A DNA stretch of 64,000 bases, from positions 62,001-126,000 of the forward strand of contig JBNAVJ010000003.1 of NCBI GenBank assembly GCA_049700455.1. Direction: 5' to 3'. Under the pieces are notes generated by a model. It was given only the letters and a program-made list of their open reading frames with translations. It had not been told where the DNA came from and did no database searches. The position numbers and the translations under genes were made by a program. Below, in pieces: positions 19,301-27,066 of the stretch. How positions within the stretch are numbered: the stretch's first letter is position 1; the number at the start of each line of letters is the position of its first letter. This stretch comes from JBNAVJ01 sp049700455. Lineage in GTDB: Bacteria; Bacteroidota; Ignavibacteria; Tepidaquicellales; Tepidaquicellaceae.

Positions 19301-19738
19301 TTTACCATACCATACTATTTATCCAGGCCTGATTTAGAGAAGTCTGAAATTAAGGTTGAAGAAAAAATTTCAGGTAAAAGGGAAAAAATACTTGTGGTTG
19401 AAGATGAACGGATTAACTATTTATATATGAGCAGGATTTTAGAATTGGGGAATTTTGAAGTAATACCTGCTTTTACAGGGAATGAGGCAATTGAAATTGT
19501 AAGAAATAATAATGATATTAAACTGGTCTTAATGGATATAAAACTACCAGATCTGAACGGTATTGAAGTAACTAAAGCTATTAAACAAATTAAACCTGAC
19601 ATTCCTATAATAGCGCAATCTGCTTATGCATTTACAAATGAGCGAGAAAAAATGATGGAAGCAGGATGTGATGATTACATTTCAAAGCCATTTCTTAAGC
19701 AGGATTTTTTGAAGCTTATTAAGAAATTCTTGAGCTAA
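16361..19738 (+). CDS. Hybrid histidine kinase (PAS-GAF-PAS-GAF-HisKA-HATPase-REC)
   Basis: A 1125-residue cytoplasmic sensor kinase. Visible in order are PAS-like segments, a GAF domain (about 235-425), a coiled coil, a PAS domain (about 465-585, FTSVSEAIFILD to VKRDITDRKK), a second GAF (about 595-740), HisKA with FLQNISHEIRTPLNGIIGF (His772), HATPase with IISNLLSNAIKFTD and GSGLGLAITKGL, and a receiver domain (ILVVEDERINYLYMSRIL, phospho-acceptor Asp1059, Lys in ISKPF). There is no membrane segment, which fits a role as the output partner of the 5TM-PAS protein it overlaps. The final response regulator is not adjacent. Confidence 0.93.
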   Translation: MTDNLLPEITETEIQNRIFELFRIAIFVIVDGEIITANRCACEVINSKNLNFLSGRKVEEFFDKIDFDKVQQILEWDSGEPKEVELKVLYGGKENSKKFWAFLARYDNKKAIVLIGTDDTLTKSSWFLQHLISLSKIWEIFKALPHPIFLLDKNGNIQQYISGTTRISELFSGELTGRNLFDVLADETLEKLRKTFELSLETNKFYKIECEFSYSNQLFSVYGIIIPVEDENVILILIDKTPITETERKLESISILYATVISIALDLINSEPSEFDSRLNSALSLMGKTTGVDRVYVFDYDFNRDIMINTYEWCAPGIEPQIENLQEVPNSLLPEWVQSHLAKKNIVIPKVNDLPEEDNLRKILEPQDIKSLITVPIFAHNELIGFVGYDSVKRYKVFDSKEIELLEVFAELLGAISFRNKIYIELEKKAEELKQRETAMLSIVEDLEEEIERRKQIEKALEISERNYKDIFTSVSEAIFILDIETGRILDVNNAAVSMYKYENKEEILAVEFSALRANIEPYTEENFRELITQALKGETQTSEWLGKKKDGELFWAELTIKKVFLVDRDVILIVKRDITDRKKIELLLSLQYNIADMMVKAKSLDEFLKGIRNELSKVMDTTNFFIARYDQSKDTLQQIIWVDERDEFNEWKAENSLSGIVVKSNKSLLLCKSDIKEIKKSHSAQLLGSDPECWLGVPIVVEGKVFGAMVVQSYTNRDAYDEHSKEILQTIANQIGVYIERMIMEESLIRAKEKAEESDRLKTAFLQNISHEIRTPLNGIIGFAQLLYEGEVTKEEIPEYAEIILTSANRLLDLINNIIDISKIQSGILEVVYSSVNLNETINKVIRQFSLLVKGKQLNLKTRYSFPDENSIIYSDGLFIHQIISNLLSNAIKFTDKGEIEISYILQGDKLLFSVRDTGCGIDPEKGGKIFERFYQADVSLSRRYEGSGLGLAITKGLVEALGGKVWFESTPNQGTTFYFTIPYYLSRPDLEKSEIKVEEKISGKREKILVVEDERINYLYMSRILELGNFEVIPAFTGNEAIEIVRNNNDIKLVLMDIKLPDLNGIEVTKAIKQIKPDIPIIAQSAYAFTNEREKMMEAGCDDYISKPFLKQDFLKLIKKFLS

Positions 19739-19759
19739 TATTTATTCTGCAAAGAGATT

Positions 19760-21001
19760 CTATTTTATTAAAACTAATTTCTTAACGAGTAATTTCTTTG
19801 AAGTTAAAAGTTTGTAATAATAAATTCCTGAGCTTAAACTTTCTGCGTTGAGGTAAATTTCATATTTACCAGCAGTCAAATAAGAATTTACCAGAGTTAC
19901 AATATTTTTTCCTGTAATATCGCAGACCTCAAGGCGCACATAATCATTTCCCGGTAAGGAAAACATTATTTTGGTGGAAAAGTTAAACGGGTTAGGATAA
20001 TTTTGTTCAAGGTAATAATCTTCAACAATAGACTCATTAAGTTTTATGAGGTAAGTTAAGCCACCGTTAGTAGTTTTAAGAATCTTTCCAGACCAGCTGG
20101 CAACATATCCTGTCATTGCTGATGGGAAATGAATTTCGTACAGATTTTCCGTGAGGGGAGTGTTCTGTTCTCCCCAGAGTTCACCAGCATTTGTGGTTTT
20201 CAAAACTTTTCCTGTGGATGTACAACAGTATCCTGTATCTGCATTTACAAATGACATTCCCCAGATGCCTCCATTCATACTATAAACGAGTGTCCAGTTT
20301 AGTCCACCATTTGTGGTTTTTACAATCCTCCCGGCATTTGTGCAATATAGTCCGGTATTCACATTGGAAAAATATATTGCAGTTGCAGTTTCAAAAGGAC
20401 TTATAAACGAACCATAAACATTCGTCCAGTTCAATCCCCCATTAGTTGTTTTCAAGAACACGTTTGCTCCACCAACGTAGCCCGTGTTTTCATTAATGAA
20501 CCAGATTCCGTCAAGAGCATTTTGGATATTGGTTAAAAGTGGTAACCAGCTGACTCCAGCATTAGTTGTTTTCATAATAGTACCATAACTCCCAACAACA
20601 TATCCAGTAAGAGAGTTAGTAAAATACAATCCCCAAAATTGCAGTGTTGTATCGGAATATTGAGTTACCCAGTTTAGTCCACCGTTAGTTGTGCGAAGTA
20701 TTTTACCATAATTTCCCGAAATCAAAACTGTATCTGGATGAAGAATAAAAATAGACATAAATCGTTGGGCTGTATAGTTGGAATTTTGTGCAATATAATT
20801 TATCCCTCCATTTGTTGTTTTATAAATGTTAAATGTAGATGAATTATATAGTACCCCTGAATGATAACCAGTCATTTCATTGTAAAATTTTAGACAGTAA
20901 ATTGATTGTGAAGGATTAGATGAATACTGAATGAACCATTGAGCTGCTGTTTGGTTCATAAATGTTACAAACACTATGATAATTAAAAGAGCCTTTTTCA
21001 T
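19760..21001 (-). CDS. T9SS cargo with YCF48-like repeats
   Basis: A 413-residue secreted protein. The signal peptide is MKKALLIIIVFVTFMNQTAA-QW. Seven or more 'TTNGGLNW' units with 'NTGYVVG'-like strands indicate a YCF48/HCF136-like beta-propeller. The C-terminal sorting domain reads EQNYPNPFNFSTKIMFSL, VCDITGKNIVTLV, SLSSGIYYYKL and ends KKLVLIK. AAGGAG stands about 8 bases before the ATG. It faces and nearly touches the end of the hybrid kinase gene. The ligand or function of the propeller is unknown. Confidence 0.9.
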   Translation of the reverse strand: MKKALLIIIVFVTFMNQTAAQWFIQYSSNPSQSIYCLKFYNEMTGYHSGVLYNSSTFNIYKTTNGGINYIAQNSNYTAQRFMSIFILHPDTVLISGNYGKILRTTNGGLNWVTQYSDTTLQFWGLYFTNSLTGYVVGSYGTIMKTTNAGVSWLPLLTNIQNALDGIWFINENTGYVGGANVFLKTTNGGLNWTNVYGSFISPFETATAIYFSNVNTGLYCTNAGRIVKTTNGGLNWTLVYSMNGGIWGMSFVNADTGYCCTSTGKVLKTTNAGELWGEQNTPLTENLYEIHFPSAMTGYVASWSGKILKTTNGGLTYLIKLNESIVEDYYLEQNYPNPFNFSTKIMFSLPGNDYVRLEVCDITGKNIVTLVNSYLTAGKYEIYLNAESLSSGIYYYKLLTSKKLLVKKLVLIK

Positions 21002-21280
21002 TTGAGATTCTCCTTAAATAGTGGTTTTAATTTACCAGAGATAGAAAGTTTAGTCAAGTCAAAAATGTATCCTCTGGGGGGCAGGATAAAAACATATATC
21101 TGTGGTTAGAGGTTTTTCTTATTGTTGGGAGTGGTGGTTTTTCTATCAAGGAGATGCGGAGTAGTGATATGAAGTTAAAAATAACACAGCCTTAAGTTAA
21201 CAATCATTTAATAAGCTGAAATAATTATTCTGTTGAAAAAAATAATAAGATATGATAAATTGAAACCTAAAATATAAACT

Positions 21281-23317
21281 ATGCGCATTTTGTTTCACCC
21301 GTTGGGGACAATTTTGTTCCCTGTTTTTATCTTTGTGAGTATGTTTGTATTTGTGACAGTAATAGATTTGTATGCTGATGATGTTAATAATAAGTACACA
21401 ACCGTTGGAAATATTTCTTTAACCGTTACCAATTACGGGACTTTAGGCAAAGGTTATTGCGGGACACAGCCTTCGGGAATGTATCCAAAGAATTCAGGAA
21501 TAGAAAATCTATGGCTGGGGGGTCTCTGGGTTGGAGGTATTAAGAATAATACAATTAAAGTTACCACAGGTGCTATAGACGTTTCCACTTCAATAAGGCA
21601 GGAAGGTTTTGAATTTACCAATGCGCCGGGTTCAACAATTTTGGAGCGTTCAAGTTTGATTACCTCTCCATATTACAATCCAAATGCTATTTCTCATCAG
21701 GATTTTGTCTGCGAATTTTTTGATACAGTTACTACAGGAATGCAGAATCATAATCCTATGGGTATTAAAGTTCTGCTTGAAACATATACCTATGACTTAA
21801 ACTTTGCAAATTTCTTTGTTATTATAAATTATAAGATTGTTAATATTGGTTATAATAATGATTTTTCGCCGATTGATAGTTTATACATTGGGTTCTGGGT
21901 TGATATGGTAGTAAGAAACATCAATGTGACAAATGGTTGTAATGCAGGAACAGCATTCTTCAGTCATGGTGCAAACGGATATGATTCTGCATATAGAATT
22001 GCTTATGCCTATGATTACAATGGTGATCCCGGCTATACAGATAATTATGCCGCCATCCAACTACTTGGAGTTACTCCTCGAGATACAACACAATCAGTAA
22101 ATAGCGGGACACACTATACTACCTGGCAATATAAGAATACTACAAATCCCATATATTTTTCTCCCACCGATGACAACCAACGTTATATGAAACTTAAAGG
22201 GTTTTTTAATGCAAATACAGTATGGGATAAAACAATCAATGATTATATAAGGCTTAATCCGGGTAACAGGGTTTATCTTTTGTCGTATGGACCTTTTAAG
22301 AAAGCTGATGGGACTCCATTTTCATTGAGATATCAGCAGGACACTGCCAACATTGTATTTTCCTTTGTATGTGCTAAAAAGTGGGGAACTGATCCTACCA
22401 CCTGGGATTCAACCTATCAGAGAAAAAACCTTTATTCAAATGCAGCCTGGGCTCAACGTGCCTATGATAATGGTTACAAATTACCTGCACCACCAGATAT
22501 TCCTATTGTAAAAACTGAAGTGGATAATAACAAAGTGACTCTCTGGTGGACAAATAATGCAGAACTCTCAAAAGATCCCATCTCAGGCAAATATGATTTT
22601 GAAGGATATAGAATATATCGGACTAATCCGGGATTTGATATTTCATTAAATCCAAACCTTGAAACTCAACTCAAACTAATTGCAGATTTTGATAGTGCTC
22701 ACAACAATTATTTTAATAATACAGGTTTTGGTTTTATAAAACAGAACACCTATAAAACTTTTCCCGGTGATACAAACAAATACTGGTATAAGTTTGAGTT
22801 TCCGAATCAATTAAATGGATTTCAATATGTTTATTCAGTGACTGCTTATGATAAGGGGGATACTTCTCAGAATCTCGGTTCGCTTGAAAGTAGTTTATTA
22901 AGTAATATCAAACGAATAGTTGTAGGGACTCCTCCTCAGGATAATAACGATAAAGAAGTAGGTGTTTATCCAAACCCATATTATGGCAGTGCTATCTGGG
23001 ATGGTACGGGCGCTAAAAAAGAAATTTTGAGAAAGATATATTTTTATAATTTACCTTCAAAGTGTGAAATATCTATATGGACACTTGCCGGAGATTTGGT
23101 TGATAGATTCACTCATGATGCTTCTACTTATAATGGCAGTGATATAGAATGGTTTAGAACTTATGCAGATCCAAACATTAAAATGCCTGGTGGTGAACAC
23201 GCCTGGGATTTAATTTCTAAAAACGATCAGGCTATTGCATCAGGACTATATTTCTTTACTGTACGTGATTTGAACACCGGTGAAATTAAGAAGGGGAAAT
23301 TTTTGATTGTTAAATAA
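21281..23317 (+). CDS. Secreted FN3-like protein with atypical C-terminal sorting-like domain
   Basis: A 678-residue protein with an N-terminal membrane/signal segment (FPVFIFVSMFVFVTVIDLYA-DD). The first 400 residues have no recognised domain but are rich in Gly, Asn and Tyr, as in surface proteins. Around 405-530 there is a fibronectin-III-like stretch (DNNKVTLWWTNNAE, FEGYRIYRT). The last 110 residues read VGVYPNPYYGSAIWDG ... IWTLAGDLVDRF ... ASGLYFFTVRDLNTG and end KKGKFLIVK, a variant of the T9SS sorting domain. It begins the eight-gene plus-strand block ending at 36240. Confidence 0.75.
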   Translation: MRILFHPLGTILFPVFIFVSMFVFVTVIDLYADDVNNKYTTVGNISLTVTNYGTLGKGYCGTQPSGMYPKNSGIENLWLGGLWVGGIKNNTIKVTTGAIDVSTSIRQEGFEFTNAPGSTILERSSLITSPYYNPNAISHQDFVCEFFDTVTTGMQNHNPMGIKVLLETYTYDLNFANFFVIINYKIVNIGYNNDFSPIDSLYIGFWVDMVVRNINVTNGCNAGTAFFSHGANGYDSAYRIAYAYDYNGDPGYTDNYAAIQLLGVTPRDTTQSVNSGTHYTTWQYKNTTNPIYFSPTDDNQRYMKLKGFFNANTVWDKTINDYIRLNPGNRVYLLSYGPFKKADGTPFSLRYQQDTANIVFSFVCAKKWGTDPTTWDSTYQRKNLYSNAAWAQRAYDNGYKLPAPPDIPIVKTEVDNNKVTLWWTNNAELSKDPISGKYDFEGYRIYRTNPGFDISLNPNLETQLKLIADFDSAHNNYFNNTGFGFIKQNTYKTFPGDTNKYWYKFEFPNQLNGFQYVYSVTAYDKGDTSQNLGSLESSLLSNIKRIVVGTPPQDNNDKEVGVYPNPYYGSAIWDGTGAKKEILRKIYFYNLPSKCEISIWTLAGDLVDRFTHDASTYNGSDIEWFRTYADPNIKMPGGEHAWDLISKNDQAIASGLYFFTVRDLNTGEIKKGKFLIVK

Positions 23318-23346
23318 AAAAATATAAACAAAAAATATAAAAACTT

Positions 23347-25632
23347 ATGAAAAAGATTAAAGTAGTAATTCCATTGCTGGTAGCGGGTTTCTTGTTTTTT
23401 GCTTTTGGATTTAATCTTTATGAATTTTTTTCAGCCCTTACCTGGCAGGATGTAACCATTCAACAGATTCAATACAAGCCTAATGACTCCCTTGCAGTTG
23501 GACGAGATGCGTCGCCTATGTTGAATGACTCAGTGCAGATTATTTGCAGAGTTGTCGCGCCACCAAGAGTATCCCCGGCACACAACGATTTTAGAACTCT
23601 GCTGAGAGGAACCAACTCCTGGACCTGTTATGCGCAGGATACAGCGAATAATGTCTGGGGAGGTATTGTTATCAGACAGGGCTCCAGAGGACCGACAACT
23701 GGAATCGATTTAATTGATACAGGTGCAATAATAAAAGTTCGAGGAATAGTACAGGAATTTCCTTCAGGATATTCAAATTCCCTTACCCAGCTTGCTCTTG
23801 ATACCACACAGGGATATACAATTCAGGTATTATCCGGGGAATCCAATCGCCCTGTTCCTAAATTGGTCAACGTTTCTGATTTTGCAATTGGTGATTATCC
23901 AAACGGAGGACAGATTAATTACATCGGAGGGGAAAAATACGAGGGAATGTATGTTGAGATACGAAATGCCTTTGTGGGATTAGGAGTAGGTAATAGGCAA
24001 CCCTGGAGTGTTGTTGACTCATTGGGGAATAAACTTTATTTCAGAGATTTCTCCAATTTCTTTTCAACACAACCTTCAGGTGATACATTAAGAACATGGA
24101 CACACCCTCTTGTAGGAACTTATATAAATTATATCAGAGGAGTGATAATTTCTGCTAACAATGAATCTTCTTTCGGTAATCAATTACCGTATGCAATTGT
24201 TCCTATTTATCCTAATGACTTAAGCCTTGGTAATGCGCCGCCTGTTATTTCAGCTCCAACAAGAACGCCGGGAGTGCCAACTCCATCGGATAGTGTTCTT
24301 GTTTCCTGTACTGTTACAGATCCGGCTTTAAATCCTCTGAGTGTATCAGAAGTAAGAGTTTTCTGGAGAGCAAATGGAGGACCTTTCTCAAATAAAATAA
24401 TGACTAATACCTCAGGAAATATATACTCAGCCAAAATGCCTCCATACCCATTGAATACTTTTGTTGAATATTTCTTTAAAGCCACGGATAACCTTGGTGC
24501 TATTAAATATCTGCCATCAGACACTGCTAAATCGAAACTATTTTATATTGTTAAAGCCAGTGATTCACTTTCAATTCAAGAAGTTCAATGGTGTCCGAAT
24601 CTTGGAGGTAGATCAGGTTATGAAGGTGCTTTCGTGAGAGGTATTGAAGGGATTTGTACTGCAGATACATCTGATATAAGGGCATTTAGTTTTTCAAGTT
24701 CAGGAGGAACCCAGTCATCTCCGAGACGTGTAATTATTCAGAACGGTACCGGTCCATTTAGTGGAATCTGGATTTATAATAATGCTACAGATATAGTACA
24801 TAGAGGTGATAGAGTCAGAGTTAGAGGAATAGTAGAAGAATCAAATGGGGTAACCAGAATAAATGTTGCAAGTCCTTCAGACATTACAATAATTTCTAAT
24901 AATAATCCTCTTCCTGCTCCGCAAATCTTAACAACTTCTGTGATTGCTAATAATAAGCTTGATGGTGATACCACTATCGAGAAGTGGGAAAGTGTTTTTA
25001 TCAGACTTGATTCTCCTGTATGGATTACCTGTATCAATGCAAGCTCTGGAATAACCTGTACCTCAAGAGAACCTTTACCAGATACTGCTTTTAGAAGAAA
25101 CTATGGAGAGATTCTTGTTCAGGATTATTCCCTTGTTGATGGGCGGATTGAATTACAGGACGGTAATCATACATTTACCAACAATTGGGATGGTAATATT
25201 GTTGGAAAAACTTTACTCACGCAAAACGATTCGATTACTTTCATTCAGGGGATACTTTATTACTCCTATGGTAATTATAAACTTGTTCCAAGACGAAACT
25301 TTGATTTTGGCACGGTAATACCAGTTGGGATTTATAATAATTATGAAGTCGTGAAATCATTTAATCTATATCAGAATTATCCAAACCCATTCAATCCAGT
25401 TACAAACATAAAATTCACAATTCCACAGAACAGTTATGTTGTTATGAAAATATATGATATACTTGGTAGAGAGATGCAGACTCTTATAAACAGGCAAATG
25501 GATGCAGGTAGTTATACTGTTCAATTTAATGCTTTATCTCTTGCAAGTGGGGTTTATTTTTACAGAATTGAAGCTGTAACAACTCAGGGACAGAAATATC
25601 AAGATATCAAACGAATGATGTTAATTAAATAA
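23347..25632 (+). CDS. T9SS cargo with OB-fold-like repeats
   Basis: A 761-residue secreted protein with an N-terminal hydrophobic signal (VVIPLLVAGFLFFAFGF). Two similar units, about 30-270 and 395-650, contain RVVAPPRV-type and VRVRGIVEES-type strands with 'I-VRGIV-EF' motifs, resembling nucleic-acid-binding OB-folds found in secreted nucleases. Between them, about 300-390, lies an Ig/FN3-like segment. The C-terminus is a clear type A sorting domain: YQNYPNPFNPVTNIKFTIP, IYDILGREMQTLI, LASGVYFYRIE and a final KRMMLIK. The PLD gene five genes downstream has a similar N-terminal segment. OB-fold assignment is an inference from pattern only. Confidence 0.8.
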   Translation: MKKIKVVIPLLVAGFLFFAFGFNLYEFFSALTWQDVTIQQIQYKPNDSLAVGRDASPMLNDSVQIICRVVAPPRVSPAHNDFRTLLRGTNSWTCYAQDTANNVWGGIVIRQGSRGPTTGIDLIDTGAIIKVRGIVQEFPSGYSNSLTQLALDTTQGYTIQVLSGESNRPVPKLVNVSDFAIGDYPNGGQINYIGGEKYEGMYVEIRNAFVGLGVGNRQPWSVVDSLGNKLYFRDFSNFFSTQPSGDTLRTWTHPLVGTYINYIRGVIISANNESSFGNQLPYAIVPIYPNDLSLGNAPPVISAPTRTPGVPTPSDSVLVSCTVTDPALNPLSVSEVRVFWRANGGPFSNKIMTNTSGNIYSAKMPPYPLNTFVEYFFKATDNLGAIKYLPSDTAKSKLFYIVKASDSLSIQEVQWCPNLGGRSGYEGAFVRGIEGICTADTSDIRAFSFSSSGGTQSSPRRVIIQNGTGPFSGIWIYNNATDIVHRGDRVRVRGIVEESNGVTRINVASPSDITIISNNNPLPAPQILTTSVIANNKLDGDTTIEKWESVFIRLDSPVWITCINASSGITCTSREPLPDTAFRRNYGEILVQDYSLVDGRIELQDGNHTFTNNWDGNIVGKTLLTQNDSITFIQGILYYSYGNYKLVPRRNFDFGTVIPVGIYNNYEVVKSFNLYQNYPNPFNPVTNIKFTIPQNSYVVMKIYDILGREMQTLINRQMDAGSYTVQFNALSLASGVYFYRIEAVTTQGQKYQDIKRMMLIK

Positions 25633-25639
25633 AGCTGAA

Positions 25640-25666
25640 ACTGGCTGCCCAAAAGTGGCAGCCAGT
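25640..25666. repeat. Intercistronic hairpin
   Basis: A perfect 10-base stem (ACTGGCTGCC, 25640-25649, with 25657-25666) and a 7-base loop, lying between the stop of the OB-fold T9SS gene and the start of the lipoprotein gene 18 bases later. No T-run follows on the plus strand, so it may modulate mRNA stability or partial termination inside the block. Confidence 0.7.
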
Positions 25667-25683
25667 AAAAAATTTTAGAAACT

Positions 25684-27051
25684 ATGAGGTTATTATATAC
25701 TGTTTTTGTACTGCTGGTAACTTTATTCTTTTTCTCCTGTTCAGATCCTATTACAGGAGTAAAGGAAAACCAGCCACCACAAACCTATTTGACTTTGTTT
25801 CCCGATAGTATTATTGCCCCTGGTTCCACCTTGAAAAAAATCTCCTGGTGGGGTGATGACCCTGATGGGTTTGTTGTAGGATTTTATTTTTCATTTGATT
25901 CAACTCAGCCAATTAGCAACTGGACTTATACAACTAATAACGATAGCACGTTTTTTCTTCCAATGAATGGGACTGATACTACTTTTAGATTTTATGTGGC
26001 TGCAGTAGATGATAAGGGGCTTATTGATCCAACTCCTGCTTCTAATCTTTTTCCAACTATCAATACGCCTCCAACAATGCAATTTGTTTCGGGGACGGAC
26101 ATTCCTGATACAATTTTCCCTGTTGCGTCATTTTCCTATGTTGCTAATGACCCTGATGGAATTTCAACAATCAAATATTTTTACTGGTCATTAAATGATA
26201 CTCTTCACTTTCATAAAATATCAGCCGCAACAACTGTTCTTACACTTAACGCAGATAGCGGACTTGTTATCAATAGCAACAATTCTTTATATATGAAAGT
26301 GCAGGATGCAGCTGGTGCTTATAGTCGTGTAGTTCGTATGCCATCTGATACGAACAAATTCTTTTATGTAAGAAAAGTTAATGCAAGGGTCTTACTTATT
26401 AAAGATATGCCAATTTATGAAATGGCTGCCGCAGGTGGATTTTTCTATGCTGCTATGGATACTGTAAAATATGATACGCTTGATATAAAGAGCGGTAATG
26501 GCAAGTTTATTCCAAAGCTTGTAAACCCAATGTTTATTGAAACGCTCAAGCTCTTCAGAGTTGTTATATGGAGTGCTGATAGAGGAAATTCAACTCAGGA
26601 TAACGCAAATTTTGATCTTGCACAACGGAGCATACCTTTTTATACACAGTCAGGTGGAAAGGTACTATTTACAACAGGTTTCCCGAATGTGGAAACTCAA
26701 ACACAGGGACAACTTATAAACTTTGCTCCTGTTGATAGCATAAGTACCTGTACCATAGCCTTGCTTGCTTCTAATGTAAATCTTATAAATGTAAATGCTT
26801 CTTATCCTGTTTTGAGAACAAATACTCTGATTCAACGGGTGAGAGGACTCAAAGTTACAACAAATATTCCTATAATTTACAAATTACCATATAGCAGTAT
26901 ATGTAACGATAGTATAACTGTATGTATTAAGGATAAAGTCAGTAATCCAGGCATAGTGCTGTTTGGATTGCCTATTTATTTTCTGAATGGGGATCCGATA
27001 GCTGCAAAAGAATTTATTAGAAAAGTATTATTTGATGAATTTGGACTTTAA
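25684..27051 (+). CDS. Lipoprotein with Ig-like repeats
   Basis: A 455-residue predicted lipoprotein: MRLLYTVFVLLVTLFFFSC-S gives a lipobox with the lipidated cysteine at residue 19. Two Ig/FN3-like repeats share NQPPQTYLTLFPD / NTPPTMQFVSGTD starts and 'DDPDGFVVGFYF' / 'NDPDGISTIKYFY' cores. The C-terminal half (ARVLLIKDMP ... VVIWSADRGN ... GGKVLFTTGFP) has the alternating strand-helix look of a Rossmann or glutamine-amidotransferase-like fold, without an identifiable active site. It ends 15 bases before the TonB receptor gene and is probably its surface partner. Confidence 0.75.
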   Translation: MRLLYTVFVLLVTLFFFSCSDPITGVKENQPPQTYLTLFPDSIIAPGSTLKKISWWGDDPDGFVVGFYFSFDSTQPISNWTYTTNNDSTFFLPMNGTDTTFRFYVAAVDDKGLIDPTPASNLFPTINTPPTMQFVSGTDIPDTIFPVASFSYVANDPDGISTIKYFYWSLNDTLHFHKISAATTVLTLNADSGLVINSNNSLYMKVQDAAGAYSRVVRMPSDTNKFFYVRKVNARVLLIKDMPIYEMAAAGGFFYAAMDTVKYDTLDIKSGNGKFIPKLVNPMFIETLKLFRVVIWSADRGNSTQDNANFDLAQRSIPFYTQSGGKVLFTTGFPNVETQTQGQLINFAPVDSISTCTIALLASNVNLINVNASYPVLRTNTLIQRVRGLKVTTNIPIIYKLPYSSICNDSITVCIKDKVSNPGIVLFGLPIYFLNGDPIAAKEFIRKVLFDEFGL

Positions 27052-27066
27052 ATTTTTCAAGGCTTT

